A stretch of 64,000 bases of DNA from Bradyrhizobium sp. Tv2a-2 (GCF_000472425.1 NZ_AXAI01000001.1:124001-188000), one strand, 5' to 3'. Numbered from the stretch's first letter, positions 32,141 to 42,076 are shown. The notes: generated from the sequence alone by a model not told the origin. Numbers and translations are program-made.

Positions 32141-33646
32141 CTACTGCCCCTTCGGCCGCACGATGGCCCAGCCGATCCGTAATGTCGGCTGCCGGCCGTT
32201 CACCAGCCAGTCGAACGAGCGCGGCACTTCCGGCACGAGGCCGGGGAAGCGCCGGGCGATGTCGGGCGGCGGGGTGCCGGCGGTATCGGAGGCGCGCCAG
32301 ACCACGACGCCGCCGGTTTCATTGAAACCGGCCTGGCTGATCCAGGGCGAGGCCTTCGGGTTTTCATCCAAAAGGAGATGCGGTCGGCCGGGCGCAAGCG
32401 CCACAAGGCTTGCGATCCTCGTATCGCCCGCGACGGCGATGAGGCGACGATTGGTGCGCCGCTCAAAGGCATCGGTGAAGAACTCGCCGATCGCGCGCGA
32501 CGGCATCGAGGTTGCGATCTCATTAGCCGCGGTCCAGGGCAGGAACAGTGTGGCCCCGACCACCCCGGCCGCAGGCGCTGCGACGATCAGCGCCCACACC
32601 GCGCGCAACAGGCGCTGGCGCCTGAGATGAATGAGATCGCCGGTGGCGACCACGACCGCAAGACCCGACATCATCAGCACGACGCCGGCGCCGCCCGTGA
32701 CGCGATCAAGATCGAACAAAGCGGCGAGCAGGCTACCCGCGATCACCGGCGCCAGCGCGAAGAAGTAGACGAAATCGCGCGCCAGTCGCGCCACCGGCGG
32801 CCGGTAGATGATGGGTGCATCGTCGCCTTCGCGGCTGAACCAGCTTGCATTGAGCACGACCAGGAGGAGAATGCCTGTTATCGCCAGCAAAAGGCCGCCG
32901 AACAGCCACGCCCAATGGATGGCACGCGGTTTCAAGTCGGCGAGCAGCGGCCAATGCAGGGCAAGCGTGTCGGCGCGCAGAAGGAAGATCAGATAGGGCA
33001 GCGCCAGCACCACAATCACAAGCAGCGCAAACAGCGGATCGATCGAGCGCAGCGGCCGCCGCCCCTCCGCGGTCGCGAGCGCGAAACCCAGAACCAGCAC
33101 GAGCAGCATGAGTGCCGCTGGCGTCGTGAGCAGCAGCAACCCTGCGTCGATCGACCAGGCAAACCAGACATTGCGCCGCCTTTGCCCGATCAATTCCCAA
33201 CTATGCAGCAGAAGCAGCGCCCAGAGCGGACGGGCCAACACGTCGGGCCCGAAATCGAGGGTGCTCGCGCCGAATGCCGTCACTGTCATGGTGAGCAGCA
33301 CGGCGAGCACGGCATGCTGGCTGCCAACCAGCGCGCGTCCAAGCAGAAACAGAATCCAGAACGTCGCAACCGAGCATAATCCGCCAAGCAGATAGACGCC
33401 GGTCATATGATTGCCGGCGGCGCGATAGGCGATGTCGGCGAGCCAGAATGACAGGGGCGGCCCAAGCTCGCTGCCGACCTGGTATTCCCGCCCGTAGGCC
33501 AGCGCGAGCGCAAGGTCGGAAGGCGGCGCATGATAGAACGGCAGCGTGACGATCAGCCAGAGCGCGGCCTGCACCAGCACCACGATCCAAACCACCAGCC
33601 GCGGCCGGGCCCGGATCAATTCGATTACCAGGGAGGTGAAACGCAT
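32141..33646 (-). CDS. GT39-type membrane glycosyltransferase
   Basis: A 501-residue inner-membrane protein with about ten hydrophobic helices and a soluble C-terminal domain from about residue 385. HAPPSDLALALAYGREYQVG and LGPPLSFWLADIAYRAAG in the first loop match the ArnT/PMT-like fold, whose early acidic residues are catalytic. It probably transfers a sugar from a lipid carrier; donor and acceptor are unknown. Start ATG at 33646; a hairpin lies 17-39 bp upstream of it. Confidence 0.8.
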   Translation of the reverse strand: MRFTSLVIELIRARPRLVVWIVVLVQAALWLIVTLPFYHAPPSDLALALAYGREYQVGSELGPPLSFWLADIAYRAAGNHMTGVYLLGGLCSVATFWILFLLGRALVGSQHAVLAVLLTMTVTAFGASTLDFGPDVLARPLWALLLLHSWELIGQRRRNVWFAWSIDAGLLLLTTPAALMLLVLVLGFALATAEGRRPLRSIDPLFALLVIVVLALPYLIFLLRADTLALHWPLLADLKPRAIHWAWLFGGLLLAITGILLLVVLNASWFSREGDDAPIIYRPPVARLARDFVYFFALAPVIAGSLLAALFDLDRVTGGAGVVLMMSGLAVVVATGDLIHLRRQRLLRAVWALIVAAPAAGVVGATLFLPWTAANEIATSMPSRAIGEFFTDAFERRTNRRLIAVAGDTRIASLVALAPGRPHLLLDENPKASPWISQAGFNETGGVVVWRASDTAGTPPPDIARRFPGLVPEVPRSFDWLVNGRQPTLRIGWAIVRPKGQ

Positions 33647-33662
33647 GAAACGTCCGGCAGGC

Positions 33663-33685
33663 GAGCCGGCAGGGGATGCCGGCTC
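33663..33685. repeat. Hairpin in the 5' region of the GT39-type gene
   Basis: GAGCCGGC (33663-33670) and GCCGGCTC (33678-33685) form a perfect 8-bp stem around a 7-base loop. On the minus strand it sits about 17 bases before the start codon, close enough to influence ribosome access, or it is simply a terminator of leading transcription. No T tract follows. Confidence 0.5.
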
Positions 33686-33835
33686 TATCGATCACATGTG
33701 TTTTGATAAAGGGCGGAAGGCGTTGAGGCAACCAAGGCAAAATGGATTTTAGGTGAATGAATCAATCTCCGCGGATGTTTTCCCGGCGGGGTGCTGGATC
33801 GGCTCGCCGCAATCTCACCACGCCGTCACGCATCT

Positions 33836-34618
33836 CTAAAGAGTCGCGGACATCTCGACCTCAACTTCCGCTTCCACAGAGAACAGATCGGGCTCGCGCT
33901 GGATCGTCCAGGGCTGGTGCTTTTCGCGCGCGGCGACGACAGGGGCGAAGAAACTGCGGTGATGGGCGGACGGACCGAGCCGGTCGAGCGCGGCCAGATG
34001 CTCCGGGACGCTGTAGCCCTTGTGCTGCTCGAAGCCGTAGCCCGGGCAATCCTCGGCGAGCGCACACATCAGCCGGTCGCGCGTGACCTTTGCGATGATG
34101 GAGGCGGCGGCAATCGAGGCCACGATGCCGTCGCCGCCGATCACGGCCTCGCAGTCGCAGGCAACATCGAGGCGGTCGCGGCCGTCGACGAACACATGTT
34201 TGGGCGCCTCGGGCAGCGCGCGCACTGCGCGGGCAAGCGCCCACAGCGAGGCCCGCAGGATGTTGTCGCGGTCGATCCGCGCGGGCGAGGCAAGAGCGAC
34301 CGCAAAGGAGGCGGTGGCGCAGATCTTGTCGAACAGCTTTTCGCGTTCCTCCGCGGTCAGACGCTTGGAATCATCTAAGCCGCGCGGAATCCGGTTCGGG
34401 TCGAGAATCACGGCCGCGGCCACCACGGGTCCCGCCAGCGGCCCGCGGCCGGCCTCGTCGCAACCGGCCACCGGCCAGATCCCGCGCTTGAAGAGAGCCC
34501 GTTCGCGGCGAAAAGTCGGCGGCGCGACGGCGATTACGCCCTTTGCAGCCTTCCCCACAGCCGCCGGCTTCTCAGAATTTTTCTTGAACTTTTCCCGACC
34601 GGGTTTTTCTCGACTCAT
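33836..34618 (-). CDS. rnhB: Ribonuclease HII
   Basis: A 260-residue enzyme that cleaves RNA in RNA-DNA hybrids. [20 protein letters not shown] holds the Asp-Glu catalytic pair; [11 protein letters not shown] and [13 protein letters not shown] are further active-site segments, and [15 protein letters not shown] is conserved. Residues 1-50 are a lysine-rich extension. The start at 34618 ([11 protein letters not shown]) is preferred over an in-frame start at 34672. It lies about 75 bp downstream of the radical SAM gene on the same strand. Confidence 0.94.
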   Translation of the reverse strand: MSREKPGREKFKKNSEKPAAVGKAAKGVIAVAPPTFRRERALFKRGIWPVAGCDEAGRGPLAGPVVAAAVILDPNRIPRGLDDSKRLTAEEREKLFDKICATASFAVALASPARIDRDNILRASLWALARAVRALPEAPKHVFVDGRDRLDVACDCEAVIGGDGIVASIAAASIIAKVTRDRLMCALAEDCPGYGFEQHKGYSVPEHLAALDRLGPSAHHRSFFAPVVAAREKHQPWTIQREPDLFSVEAEVEVEMSATL

Positions 34619-34693
34619 GGCCGGGATGGTTGCGCAAGCTTTGGCCGGCGCGCAACCGGGAACTCGACTCAATTCCCGTTATTCAGTCGGGAT

Positions 34694-35857
34694 TTAGAAC
34701 AAACTGAGCTGCTCGCCAGATCGCTTTGGCCGCACGAAGTGGTCGGTGGTGAGCTTTGAACGGCGCTTGTTCAGGCCGAGCTTCTCGCAGGCGATCTCGA
34801 AGCGGCGGCCGATCATCCACGCCATCGGGCCCGTGCCCTTCATCCTGGTCCCCCATTGCGAGTCATAATCCTTGCCGCCGCGCATGTCGCGGATCAGGGT
34901 GAAGACATGGCGGTAGCGGTCAGGGTAATTGGCCATCAGCCATTCGCGGAAAAGATCGCGCACCTCGAGCGGCAATCGCAGCATCACATAGGACGCTTCT
35001 TTTGCCCCGGCATGCGCGGCCGCGTCCAGGATGCGCTCGATTTCGGAATCGTTCAGCGCGGGGATCACCGGCGCAACCATCACCGTGGTTGGAACGCCCG
35101 CATCCGAAAGACGCTTTAGCGCCTCCAGCCGCTTCGGCGGCGTGGATGCGCGCGGCTCCATGGTGCGCGCGAGCTTCGGATCGAGCGTGGTGACCGACAG
35201 CGCGACCTTGGCGAGGTTGCGCTTCGCCATCCGCGCCAGAATATCAACATCGCGCGCGATCAGCGCCGACTTGGTGACGATGCCGACCGGATGACCCGCA
35301 CGCTCCAGCACTTCCAGAATGCCGCGCATGATTTTCCGCTCGCGCTCGACCGGCTGATAGGGATCGGTGTTTGTGCCGATCGCAATCATGCGCGGCTCGT
35401 AATCCGCCGTTGCGAGTTCCTTTTCCAGGAGCTGCGGCGCGTCCGGCTTGGCGAACAGCTTTGATTCGAAATCCAGACCCGGCGACAGGCCGAGATAGGC
35501 ATGGGTCGGCCGCGCGAAACAATAGACGCAGCCGTGCTCGCAGCCCCGGTAGGGGTTGATGGAACGGTCGAAGCCGATATCGGGCGATTCGTTGCGCGTG
35601 ATCACCTTGCGCGCAGTGTCGAGCGCGACCGTGGTCTTGAACGGCGGCAGGTCGTCGAGGCTCTGCCAGCCGTCGTCGAAAGCGACCCGCGCCTCCGCCT
35701 CGTAACGGCCGCTGGCGTTGGATTGCGCTCCGCGGCCGCGCCGACGCTCGCGGGCGACTTCGACCGTCAGTTCCGGCGCGCCCATAGGCGCACCCGCCGG
35801 CTCGGAGGGCACCGGGACCGGCGGGCGCTTGAGGGCATGAGAAGATGCTCGGCTCAT
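34694..35857 (-). CDS. PA0069 family radical SAM protein
   Basis: A 387-residue protein with the radical SAM cluster CEHGCVYCFARPTHAYLG near residue 110. Other family signs are INPYRGCEHGC, MIAIGTNTDPYQPVERERK, VGIVTKSALIARD and MVAPVIPALNDSEIERILDA. It belongs to the group of SplB-like proteins named after PA0069, with no assigned reaction. The ATG at 35857 is chosen; the longer frame to 35917 is less likely. The N-terminal 60 residues are Pro/Arg-rich. Divergent from the phosphoketolase gene. Confidence 0.88.
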   Translation of the reverse strand: MSRASSHALKRPPVPVPSEPAGAPMGAPELTVEVARERRRGRGAQSNASGRYEAEARVAFDDGWQSLDDLPPFKTTVALDTARKVITRNESPDIGFDRSINPYRGCEHGCVYCFARPTHAYLGLSPGLDFESKLFAKPDAPQLLEKELATADYEPRMIAIGTNTDPYQPVERERKIMRGILEVLERAGHPVGIVTKSALIARDVDILARMAKRNLAKVALSVTTLDPKLARTMEPRASTPPKRLEALKRLSDAGVPTTVMVAPVIPALNDSEIERILDAAAHAGAKEASYVMLRLPLEVRDLFREWLMANYPDRYRHVFTLIRDMRGGKDYDSQWGTRMKGTGPMAWMIGRRFEIACEKLGLNKRRSKLTTDHFVRPKRSGEQLSLF

Positions 35858-36111
35858 GAGCGTAGAGATAGCACGTTTCGTGAACATATCAAGAACAATA
35901 GTCGCAACCATCGTCATTCTGAGGCGCCTCGACAGCGGCGAACCCGGACCGACACAGTGCCATCACTCGACGTGCCCGCCGATGAGGCACGCGCTTTTGA
36001 CCCGGCTCAAGCACGTCCCTTCAAATTCGGGCTCTATCCTTCACCCGCAACGAAGACGGATCGATCAGCCGACGGAAATGTTGGTCCGTCTTTCCGGCAG
36101 AGGAGGTCCGT

Positions 36112-38532
36112 ATGCAGCTCACGAAAACAGACGAGCAAACAACCGGCACCGACGAGTTGGAACTGCTCAACCGCTACTGGCGTGCGGCCAATTATCTCTC
36201 CGTCGGGCAGATCTACCTGTTGGACAATCCGCTACTGACGCAGCCGTTAAGCCCCGGCCATATCAAGCCACGCCTGCTCGGCCATTGGGGAACCACGCCG
36301 GGGCTGAACTTCATCTATGTCCATCTCAACCGCGCGATCCGCGCCTCCGACCTCAATGTCATTTATATCTGCGGTCCCGGCCATGGTGGGCCGGGCATGG
36401 TCGCCAACACCTATCTCGAAGGCAGCTATACCGAGATCTATCCGGAGGTCACGCGCGACAGCGATGGCCTGCGCAAGCTGTTCCGCCAGTTCTCCTTCCC
36501 CGGCGGCATTCCAAGCCATGCAGCGCCGGAGACACCTGGCTCGATCCATGAGGGCGGCGAGCTCGGCTACGCCCTGGTGCACGCCTATGGCGCGGCGTTC
36601 GACAATCCGGACCTGATCGTGGCTTGCGTGGTCGGCGATGGCGAAGCCGAGACCGGGCCGCTCGCAGCCTCCTGGCACTCCAACAAGTTCTTGAATCCCA
36701 TTCATGACGGCGCGGTGCTGCCGATCCTGCATCTCAACGGCTACAAGATCGCGAACCCCACCGTGCTCGGGCGGATGAACGATGCGGAAATCCGCGACCT
36801 CTTCTCAGGCTACGGCCACGAGCCGATCTTTGTCGAAGGCGACGATCCGAAGGCGATGCACCGCCTGATGGCGGATGCACTCGATGTCGCATTCGCCAGC
36901 ATCCGTTCCATCCAGCAGAGCGCTCGCGCGCAGACTCAACCGATCCACCGCCCGAAATGGCCCATGATCGTGCTGCGCAGCCCGAAGGGCTGGACCGGGC
37001 CGAAGGAAGTTGACGGCCTGAAGGTCGAAGGCTTCTGGCGCGCCCATCAGGTGCCGATCGCCAGCCCGCGCGGCAATCCGGAGCATCTGAAGCTGCTCGA
37101 GGCGTGGATGAAAAGCTATCAGCCGGAAGAACTGTTCGACGCCAATGGCCGCCTGGTGCCGGAATTGCAGGCGCTCGCGCCACAAGACCGGCGGCGCATG
37201 GGCGCCAATCCGCACGCCAATGGCGGGCTTCTCAAGCGCGAGCTGAGGCTGCCGGATTTTCGCGCGTTTGCCGTCGACGTCCCCTGCCCCGGCGGCGCGA
37301 CCGCCGAGGCCACCCGCGAGCTCGGCAAGTTCCTGCGCGACGTACTCAAGCTGAATGCAGAGGCGCGCAATTTCCGCATCATGGGCCCGGACGAGACGGC
37401 ATCGAACCGGCTTGACGCTGTGTTCGACGTCACGAATCGCGTCTGGATGGAAGGCATCGAGCCCTACGATGTGCACCTCGCCCATGAAGGGCGGGTGATG
37501 GAGGTGTTGAGCGAGCATCTCTGCCAAGGTTGGCTGGAGGGCTATCTGCTCACCGGCCGCCACGGCTTCTTCTCCTGCTACGAGGCATTCATCCACATCG
37601 TGGATTCCATGTTCAACCAGCACGCCAAATGGCTGAAAGTGTCGCGCGCGCTGCCCTGGCGGCGCCCGGTCGCCTCGCTCAATTATCTCCTGACTTCGCA
37701 CGTCTGGCGCCAGGACCATAACGGCTTCAGCCACCAGGATCCCGGCTTCGTCGACCTCGTCGCCAACAAGAAGGCCGACATCGTCCGCATCTATCTGCCG
37801 CCGGATGCCAACACCTTGCTCTGGGTCGCCGACCATTGCCTGCGGACTTATGACCGCATCAATGTGATCGTCGCGGGCAAGCAGCCCTCGCCGCAATGGC
37901 TCTCGATGCGCGAGGCCATAACCCATTGCGAGGCCGGCATTGGCATCTGGAAATGGGCCGGCACGGAAAAGCCGAATGCCGAGCCCGACGTGGTGATGGC
38001 CTGTGCCGGCGATGTCCCGACACTGGAGACGCTGGCCGCCGTCGACTTGCTGCGCAAGGCGCTGCCCGACTTGAAGATCCGCGTCGTCAATGTCGTCGAC
38101 CTGATGACCCTGCAGCCGAAGGAGCAGCATCCGCACGGCCTCTCCGACCGTGACTTCGACAGCATCTTCACCCGCGAGAAGCCAGTGATCTTCGCCTATC
38201 ACGGCTATCCCTATCTGATCCATCGCCTGACCTATGGCAGGACCAATCACGCAGGCTTCCACGTCCGCGGCTTTGCCGAAGAAGGCACGACGACGACGCC
38301 GTTCGACATGGTGGTCTTGAACCAGCTCGACCGCTTCCATCTCGCCATCGAAGCGATCGAGCGGGTGCCTGGTCTCGATGTGACCGCAGCCCATGTGAAG
38401 CAGCAGTTCCGCGACACGCTGATCGAACACACCCGCTATGTCCGCGAGCATGGCGAGGACATGCCGCAGATCCGCGATTGGGTCTGGCCGGCCGGCGCCG
38501 CCGGTACCGCGCAGCATGAAGCCGGGAATTGA
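36112..38532 (+). CDS. xfp: Xylulose-5-phosphate/fructose-6-phosphate phosphoketolase
   Basis: An 806-residue thiamine-diphosphate enzyme that splits xylulose 5-phosphate (or fructose 6-phosphate) with phosphate to acetyl phosphate and an aldose phosphate. N-terminal [40 protein letters not shown], the thiamine motif [20 protein letters not shown], and [20 protein letters not shown] followed by [13 protein letters not shown] are diagnostic. Length is normal for the family. AGGAGG precedes the ATG. No acetate kinase or phosphotransacetylase gene is adjacent, so the acetyl phosphate user lies elsewhere. Confidence 0.95.
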   Translation: MQLTKTDEQTTGTDELELLNRYWRAANYLSVGQIYLLDNPLLTQPLSPGHIKPRLLGHWGTTPGLNFIYVHLNRAIRASDLNVIYICGPGHGGPGMVANTYLEGSYTEIYPEVTRDSDGLRKLFRQFSFPGGIPSHAAPETPGSIHEGGELGYALVHAYGAAFDNPDLIVACVVGDGEAETGPLAASWHSNKFLNPIHDGAVLPILHLNGYKIANPTVLGRMNDAEIRDLFSGYGHEPIFVEGDDPKAMHRLMADALDVAFASIRSIQQSARAQTQPIHRPKWPMIVLRSPKGWTGPKEVDGLKVEGFWRAHQVPIASPRGNPEHLKLLEAWMKSYQPEELFDANGRLVPELQALAPQDRRRMGANPHANGGLLKRELRLPDFRAFAVDVPCPGGATAEATRELGKFLRDVLKLNAEARNFRIMGPDETASNRLDAVFDVTNRVWMEGIEPYDVHLAHEGRVMEVLSEHLCQGWLEGYLLTGRHGFFSCYEAFIHIVDSMFNQHAKWLKVSRALPWRRPVASLNYLLTSHVWRQDHNGFSHQDPGFVDLVANKKADIVRIYLPPDANTLLWVADHCLRTYDRINVIVAGKQPSPQWLSMREAITHCEAGIGIWKWAGTEKPNAEPDVVMACAGDVPTLETLAAVDLLRKALPDLKIRVVNVVDLMTLQPKEQHPHGLSDRDFDSIFTREKPVIFAYHGYPYLIHRLTYGRTNHAGFHVRGFAEEGTTTTPFDMVVLNQLDRFHLAIEAIERVPGLDVTAAHVKQQFRDTLIEHTRYVREHGEDMPQIRDWVWPAGAAGTAQHEAGN

Positions 38533-38708
38533 CATCGCCACAGCGCGACACTGCGCGGCGCTTCTCAATTCGGGGGCGCGCGCCTGACCTGGCGCAGCCG
38601 CTAACCAACCGGACATTTGCCGCAAAAAGCCGCAAATCACCGGCTGATTTGATTGTGACAAGGTGATAACAGTGCGGGCGTTCGTGTTGCAGGGGTGCCC
38701 GAGGCTCG

Positions 38709-39278
38709 ATGCTGAGCGTAATCATTCCGACCGAAGGGGTCGAACAGACGGCGGTGGCGACCTTGGCCGCGCTGGTGCCGGGTGCCGCGGCCGGCGTCGT
38801 GCGCGAGGTGCTCCTGGTCGACGGCGCCGACAATGGCGTGATCGAACGGGTCGCCGATGTCGCGGGCTGCCGCTTTCTGCGCTTTTCCGGATCACACACC
38901 GCAGCGCTCGCCGCCGGCGCGCGCGAGGCGCGCTCGCCATGGCTGATGTTCCTGCGCGCCGGTGCCGTTCTCGATGCCGGCTGGATCGACGAGACCTCGC
39001 AATTCATGCAGCGGGTCTCGGGCAGCGACCATCCGCGCGCGGCCGTGTTCCGCTATGCCCGCTCGCCCTATGCCGAGCCCGGTTTTCGTGACGGGCTGAG
39101 GTGGCTGGCGCGGACGATTACAGGCCCGCGCGCGGACCAGGGCCTTCTGATCGCCCGCGAGCATTACGACCGGCTTGGCGGCTACGCGGCCGACGGCCGC
39201 GTCTCCGAGGCGCAGCTCTTGCGCCGGCTCGGCCGCTCCTCCCGCACGCTGTTGCACAGCCGGATCATCATACTGTGA
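38709..39278 (+). CDS. Small GT2-like glycosyltransferase
   Basis: A 189-residue protein with the nucleotide-sugar fold of family 2: LSVIIPTEGVEQTAVATLAA at the N terminus, EVLLVDGADNGVIERVAD, and a metal-binding-like region SPWLMFLRAGAVLDAGWIDE. It is shorter than typical GT2 enzymes and the usual DxD is replaced by LRAGA, so activity is uncertain. Ends just before the operator of the MarR-GNAT gene. Confidence 0.7.
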   Translation: MLSVIIPTEGVEQTAVATLAALVPGAAAGVVREVLLVDGADNGVIERVADVAGCRFLRFSGSHTAALAAGAREARSPWLMFLRAGAVLDAGWIDETSQFMQRVSGSDHPRAAVFRYARSPYAEPGFRDGLRWLARTITGPRADQGLLIAREHYDRLGGYAADGRVSEAQLLRRLGRSSRTLLHSRIIIL

Positions 39279-39284
39279 TCACTT

Positions 39285-39334
39285 CCAATATACTTGCCAA
39301 AGTCAATTAATTGTTTGACAATGGCAAGTATTGG
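39285..39334. promoter_or_regulatory. Nested palindromes before the MarR-GNAT gene
   Basis: Outer arms CCAATATACTTGCCA (39285-39299) and TGGCAAGTATTGG (39322-39334) pair except for a two-base insertion; inner arms GTCAA (39302-39306) and TTGAC (39315-39319) are perfect. The element ends ten bases before the start codon and is A+T-rich. This is the usual arrangement for autoregulation by a MarR protein, here inferred. Confidence 0.6.
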
Positions 39335-39343
39335 AGGTGCGCC

Positions 39344-40288
39344 ATGCCCAGTGCCCAGACTTCGCCTGGAGAGCCCGACCAGCAGATCGCAGCGGTTCGC
39401 GCGTTCAACCGCTTCTACACCCGTAAGCTCGAGGTTCTCGACCAGCATCACCTGAAAACCCCGTTCTCGCTGAGCGAGGCACGGGTGATGTTCGAGCTCG
39501 CCCATCGTGGCGACCTCTCGGCCAAGCAGATCGGGCTCGAGCTCGGGCTCGATCCCGGCTATCTCAGCCGCATCGTGCAGAAATTCGACGAGGACGGGCT
39601 GATCGGTCGCAAGGCGCTGCCCGCGGACCGCAGGCAATACCAGCTCAGCCTGACCGCCAAAGGCCGAGCGGCCTTCGCAAAGCTCGAACGTACCTCGCAG
39701 GATCATGTCGGACTGATGCTGGGGACACTCGCGGGCGAGGACCGCAAGCGGCTATTATCCGCGATGGAGGTGGTCGAGCGGCTGCTCGGCGCACCCCACA
39801 CGGCGTTGCAGCCGGCGATCCTGCGCGACCCGCGGCCGGGCGACATGGGCTATGTCGTGCAGAGCCATGGTGCGCTCTACGCCAGCGAATATGGCTTCGA
39901 TGCCACTTTCGAGGCACTGGTCGCGGAGATCACGGCGAAGTTCATTACCTCCTTCGATGCATCGCGCGAGCGCTGCTGGATCGCCGATATCGACGGCCGG
40001 CCTGTCGGCTCGGTATTCCTGGTGAGAGGCAGCGACGAGGTGGCAAAGCTGCGCCTGCTGCTGGTCGAGCCGGGCGGGCGCGGCCAGGGCCTCGGCCAGC
40101 GCATGGTCGCCGAATGCATCTCCTTTGCGCGCGCCTGTGGCTACCGGCGGATCACGCTCTGGACACAGAGTATTTTGACTGCCGCGCGCAAAATCTACCA
40201 GGACGCGGGCTTTGCGCTGGTGAAGAGCGAGCCGCATCGCAGCTTTGGCCAGAACCTGATCGGCGAAACCTGGGAGCGCGACCTGTGA
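39344..40288 (+). CDS. MarR-type regulator fused to GNAT acetyltransferase
   Basis: A 314-residue two-domain protein. Residues about 10-145 form a MarR winged helix (PFSLSEARVMFELAHRGDLS, LGLDPGYLSRIVQKFDEDGL, ADRRQYQLSLTAKGRAAF). Residues about 160-314 form a GNAT acetyltransferase with AKLRLLLVEPGGRGQGLGQR, the acetyl-CoA loop. The ATG at 39344 has TGGAGG upstream. Fusions of this kind are known; ligand and acetyl acceptor are not. A palindromic operator lies directly upstream and a small ORF overlaps its stop by four bases. Confidence 0.88.
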   Translation: MPSAQTSPGEPDQQIAAVRAFNRFYTRKLEVLDQHHLKTPFSLSEARVMFELAHRGDLSAKQIGLELGLDPGYLSRIVQKFDEDGLIGRKALPADRRQYQLSLTAKGRAAFAKLERTSQDHVGLMLGTLAGEDRKRLLSAMEVVERLLGAPHTALQPAILRDPRPGDMGYVVQSHGALYASEYGFDATFEALVAEITAKFITSFDASRERCWIADIDGRPVGSVFLVRGSDEVAKLRLLLVEPGGRGQGLGQRMVAECISFARACGYRRITLWTQSILTAARKIYQDAGFALVKSEPHRSFGQNLIGETWERDL

Positions 40289-40431
40289 GAGCGCCGCATC
40301 GCGAGACCTCGCTGCGCGTCACGCCGGAATTGATCGCACTGTATGTGCGCCGCGCGCGAAGGCTCCATCGCGAGGCATGCCGGAACATCTGGCGGACCGT
40401 GTGGATGCTGGTTGGGCGCGCGGTTGCTTAG
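40285..40431 (+). CDS. 48-residue ORF overlapping the MarR-GNAT stop
   Basis: Starts at a GTG within GTGA, the four-base overlap typical of translationally coupled genes. The product, beginning (M)RAPHRETSLRVTPELIAL, has a strongly basic amphipathic helix (YVRRARRLHREACRNIWRT) and a short hydrophobic end. Short rhizobial proteins with TPELIAxYVxRARRLR-like patterns exist, which supports reality, but no function is known. Confidence 0.5.
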   Translation: MRAPHRETSLRVTPELIALYVRRARRLHREACRNIWRTVWMLVGRAVA

Positions 40432-40444
40432 GGATGGGCCCGGC

Positions 40445-41008
40445 TTAGGCCGAAGCCCCCTTCGCCTTCGGCCGGCGCAGATGCTCGTCCAGCCGCGGCA
40501 TGATTTCGACGAAGTTGCAGGGACGCGTGCGGTAGTCGAGCTGCGCGGCCAAAATGCCGTCCCATGCGTCGCGGCAGGCGCCGGGCGAGCCGGGCAGGCA
40601 GAAGATGAAGGTGGCGCCAGCAACGCCGGCGGTGGCGCGGCTCTGGATGGTCGAGGTGCCGATCTTGGCGTGGCTCAGCATGTGAAAGGCGATGGAGAAG
40701 CCGTCCATGCGCTTTTCGAACAAAGGCTCGAGCGCTTCCGGCGTGACATCGCGCCCGGTGAAACCGGTGCCGCCGGTGGTGATGATGACGTCGACGCCCT
40801 CGTCCGCAATCCACCGCTTCACCACGCCGCGAATCCCATCGACATCGTCGGTCGTGATCTCACGCGCAGCGAGCTTGTGGCCGGCCGCACTAAGGCGATC
40901 GGCGAGCGTAGTGCCGGATTTGTCGTCGGCGAGCGAGCGCGTATCGGAGACCGTCAGCACCGCGATGTTAAGCGGAATGAATTGTTTTGACTCGTCGATG
41001 GCGGACAT
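40445..41008 (-). CDS. moaB: Molybdenum cofactor biosynthesis protein B
   Basis: A 187-residue MogA/MoaB fold protein acting on molybdopterin. LNIAVLTVSDTRSLADDKSG, VIITTGGTGFTGRDVTPEAL, and FCLPGSPGACRDAWDGIL are the expected motifs. It stands alone, convergent with the MarR-GNAT/48-aa pair. The ATG at 41008 is the only sensible start. Confidence 0.93.
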   Translation of the reverse strand: MSAIDESKQFIPLNIAVLTVSDTRSLADDKSGTTLADRLSAAGHKLAAREITTDDVDGIRGVVKRWIADEGVDVIITTGGTGFTGRDVTPEALEPLFEKRMDGFSIAFHMLSHAKIGTSTIQSRATAGVAGATFIFCLPGSPGACRDAWDGILAAQLDYRTRPCNFVEIMPRLDEHLRRPKAKGASA

Positions 41009-41024
41009 TGCGAACTTCTCTCCG

Positions 41025-41131
41025 TCATTCCGGACAAACCGCGGAAGGTGGGCTGATCCGGAATCTCGAGATTCTCAGGTGTGCAACTGCACTCCGAAGC
41101 TCGCCTCTTCGAGGCGCCCCGGAATGACAAT
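41025..41131. repeat. Palindromic intergenic repeat, inverted copy
   Basis: Holds CCGGAATCTCGAGATTCTC followed by AGGTGTGCAACTGCAC and ends GGCGCCCCGGAATGAC. Read on the minus strand it repeats the order seen at 13728-13798 (GTGTGCA..., then GAGAATCTCGAGATTCCGG). It fills the spacer between moaB and the metallopeptidase gene. Confidence 0.8.
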
Positions 41132-41140
41132 AACAAATGA

Positions 41141-42076
41141 CTACAGCGACCCGTTACCAAAAGTATTGCAGGCCTGCACGGTGCCCTGCTGATAGCCGGT
41201 CATGAACCACTGCTTGCGCTGCGCCGAGCTGCCGTGGGTGAAGGAGTCAGGCACGACGCGGCCGGTGGTCTGGCGCTGCAGCGTGTCGTCGCCGATGGCG
41301 GCGGCCGTCGTCAGCGCGGCATCGATGTCGCCCGCTTCGAGGAAGCCCGGCCGCTTCTTCTCCTCGCGGTTGGTCCACACGCCCGACAGACAGTCGGCCT
41401 GCAACTCGACGCGCACCTGCAGCGCATTGGCCTCGGCCTTGCTGCCGGCCTGCTGCTGCAGCCGCGTCACGCGCGGAATGATGCCGAGCAGATTCTGCAC
41501 GTGGTGGCCGGCCTCATGCGCGATGATATAGGCCGCGGTGAACTTGCAGGCGTTGCCCGAGCAGCCGCGGAAGCGCGTCTCGACTTCGCGGAAGAAGCCG
41601 GTGTCGAGAAAGATCTTCTGGTCCGGCGGGCAGTAGAACGGCCCCATCGCCGACTGCGCCATGCCACAGCGACCGCCATTGGTGACGTTGCGGAACAGCA
41701 CGATCTTGGGACCGGTGTAGGTCTGCCCGCTCGCTCTGAAGATTTCGCTCCAACGATCATCGATCTCGCCGAGGATGCCCGAGATCATGCTGCCCATCTC
41801 GTCGGTGGGCGCGCCGCTCTTGCCCTGGCTGGAGCTGGTGCGGCGGTCGGTCTGGTAGGTCGGCGCCTGATTGCCGCCGGTGAGGATCTCGGCACCGCCG
41901 ATCAGGATACGCGGATCGATTCCGAGCGCATAGCCGATCAGGCCGAGCACGATGATGGCGCCGATGCCGAGCCCGCCGCCGCCCATCGGCAGACCGATGC
42001 CGCCACCGCCACCCATGCCGCTATCGTCACGGCGGTCCTCGATGTCGTCGCTGCGGCGGAAATCATCGTAACGCAT
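41141..42076 (-). CDS. YpfJ-type neutral zinc metallopeptidase
   Basis: A 311-residue protein. One membrane helix lies near residues 35-55 (GLGIGAIIVLGLIGYALG) after a glycine-rich segment. The peptidase domain has FCPPDQ-like YCPPDQKIFLDTGFF, and the zinc motif AHEAGHHVQNLLG near residue 189. ADCLSGVW and SFTHGSSAQRKQWFMTGYQQ are typical of the putative neutral zinc metallopeptidase family (COG2321). Substrate unknown. Divergent from ccrM over a 403-bp spacer. Confidence 0.9.
   Translation of the reverse strand: MRYDDFRRSDDIEDRRDDSGMGGGGGIGLPMGGGGLGIGAIIVLGLIGYALGIDPRILIGGAEILTGGNQAPTYQTDRRTSSSQGKSGAPTDEMGSMISGILGEIDDRWSEIFRASGQTYTGPKIVLFRNVTNGGRCGMAQSAMGPFYCPPDQKIFLDTGFFREVETRFRGCSGNACKFTAAYIIAHEAGHHVQNLLGIIPRVTRLQQQAGSKAEANALQVRVELQADCLSGVWTNREEKKRPGFLEAGDIDAALTTAAAIGDDTLQRQTTGRVVPDSFTHGSSAQRKQWFMTGYQQGTVQACNTFGNGSL

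Noticed and set aside
36805..38661. 618-residue antisense open frame across phosphoketolase
   Set aside because: Shadow of a strongly conserved gene; no motifs or ribosome-binding site.
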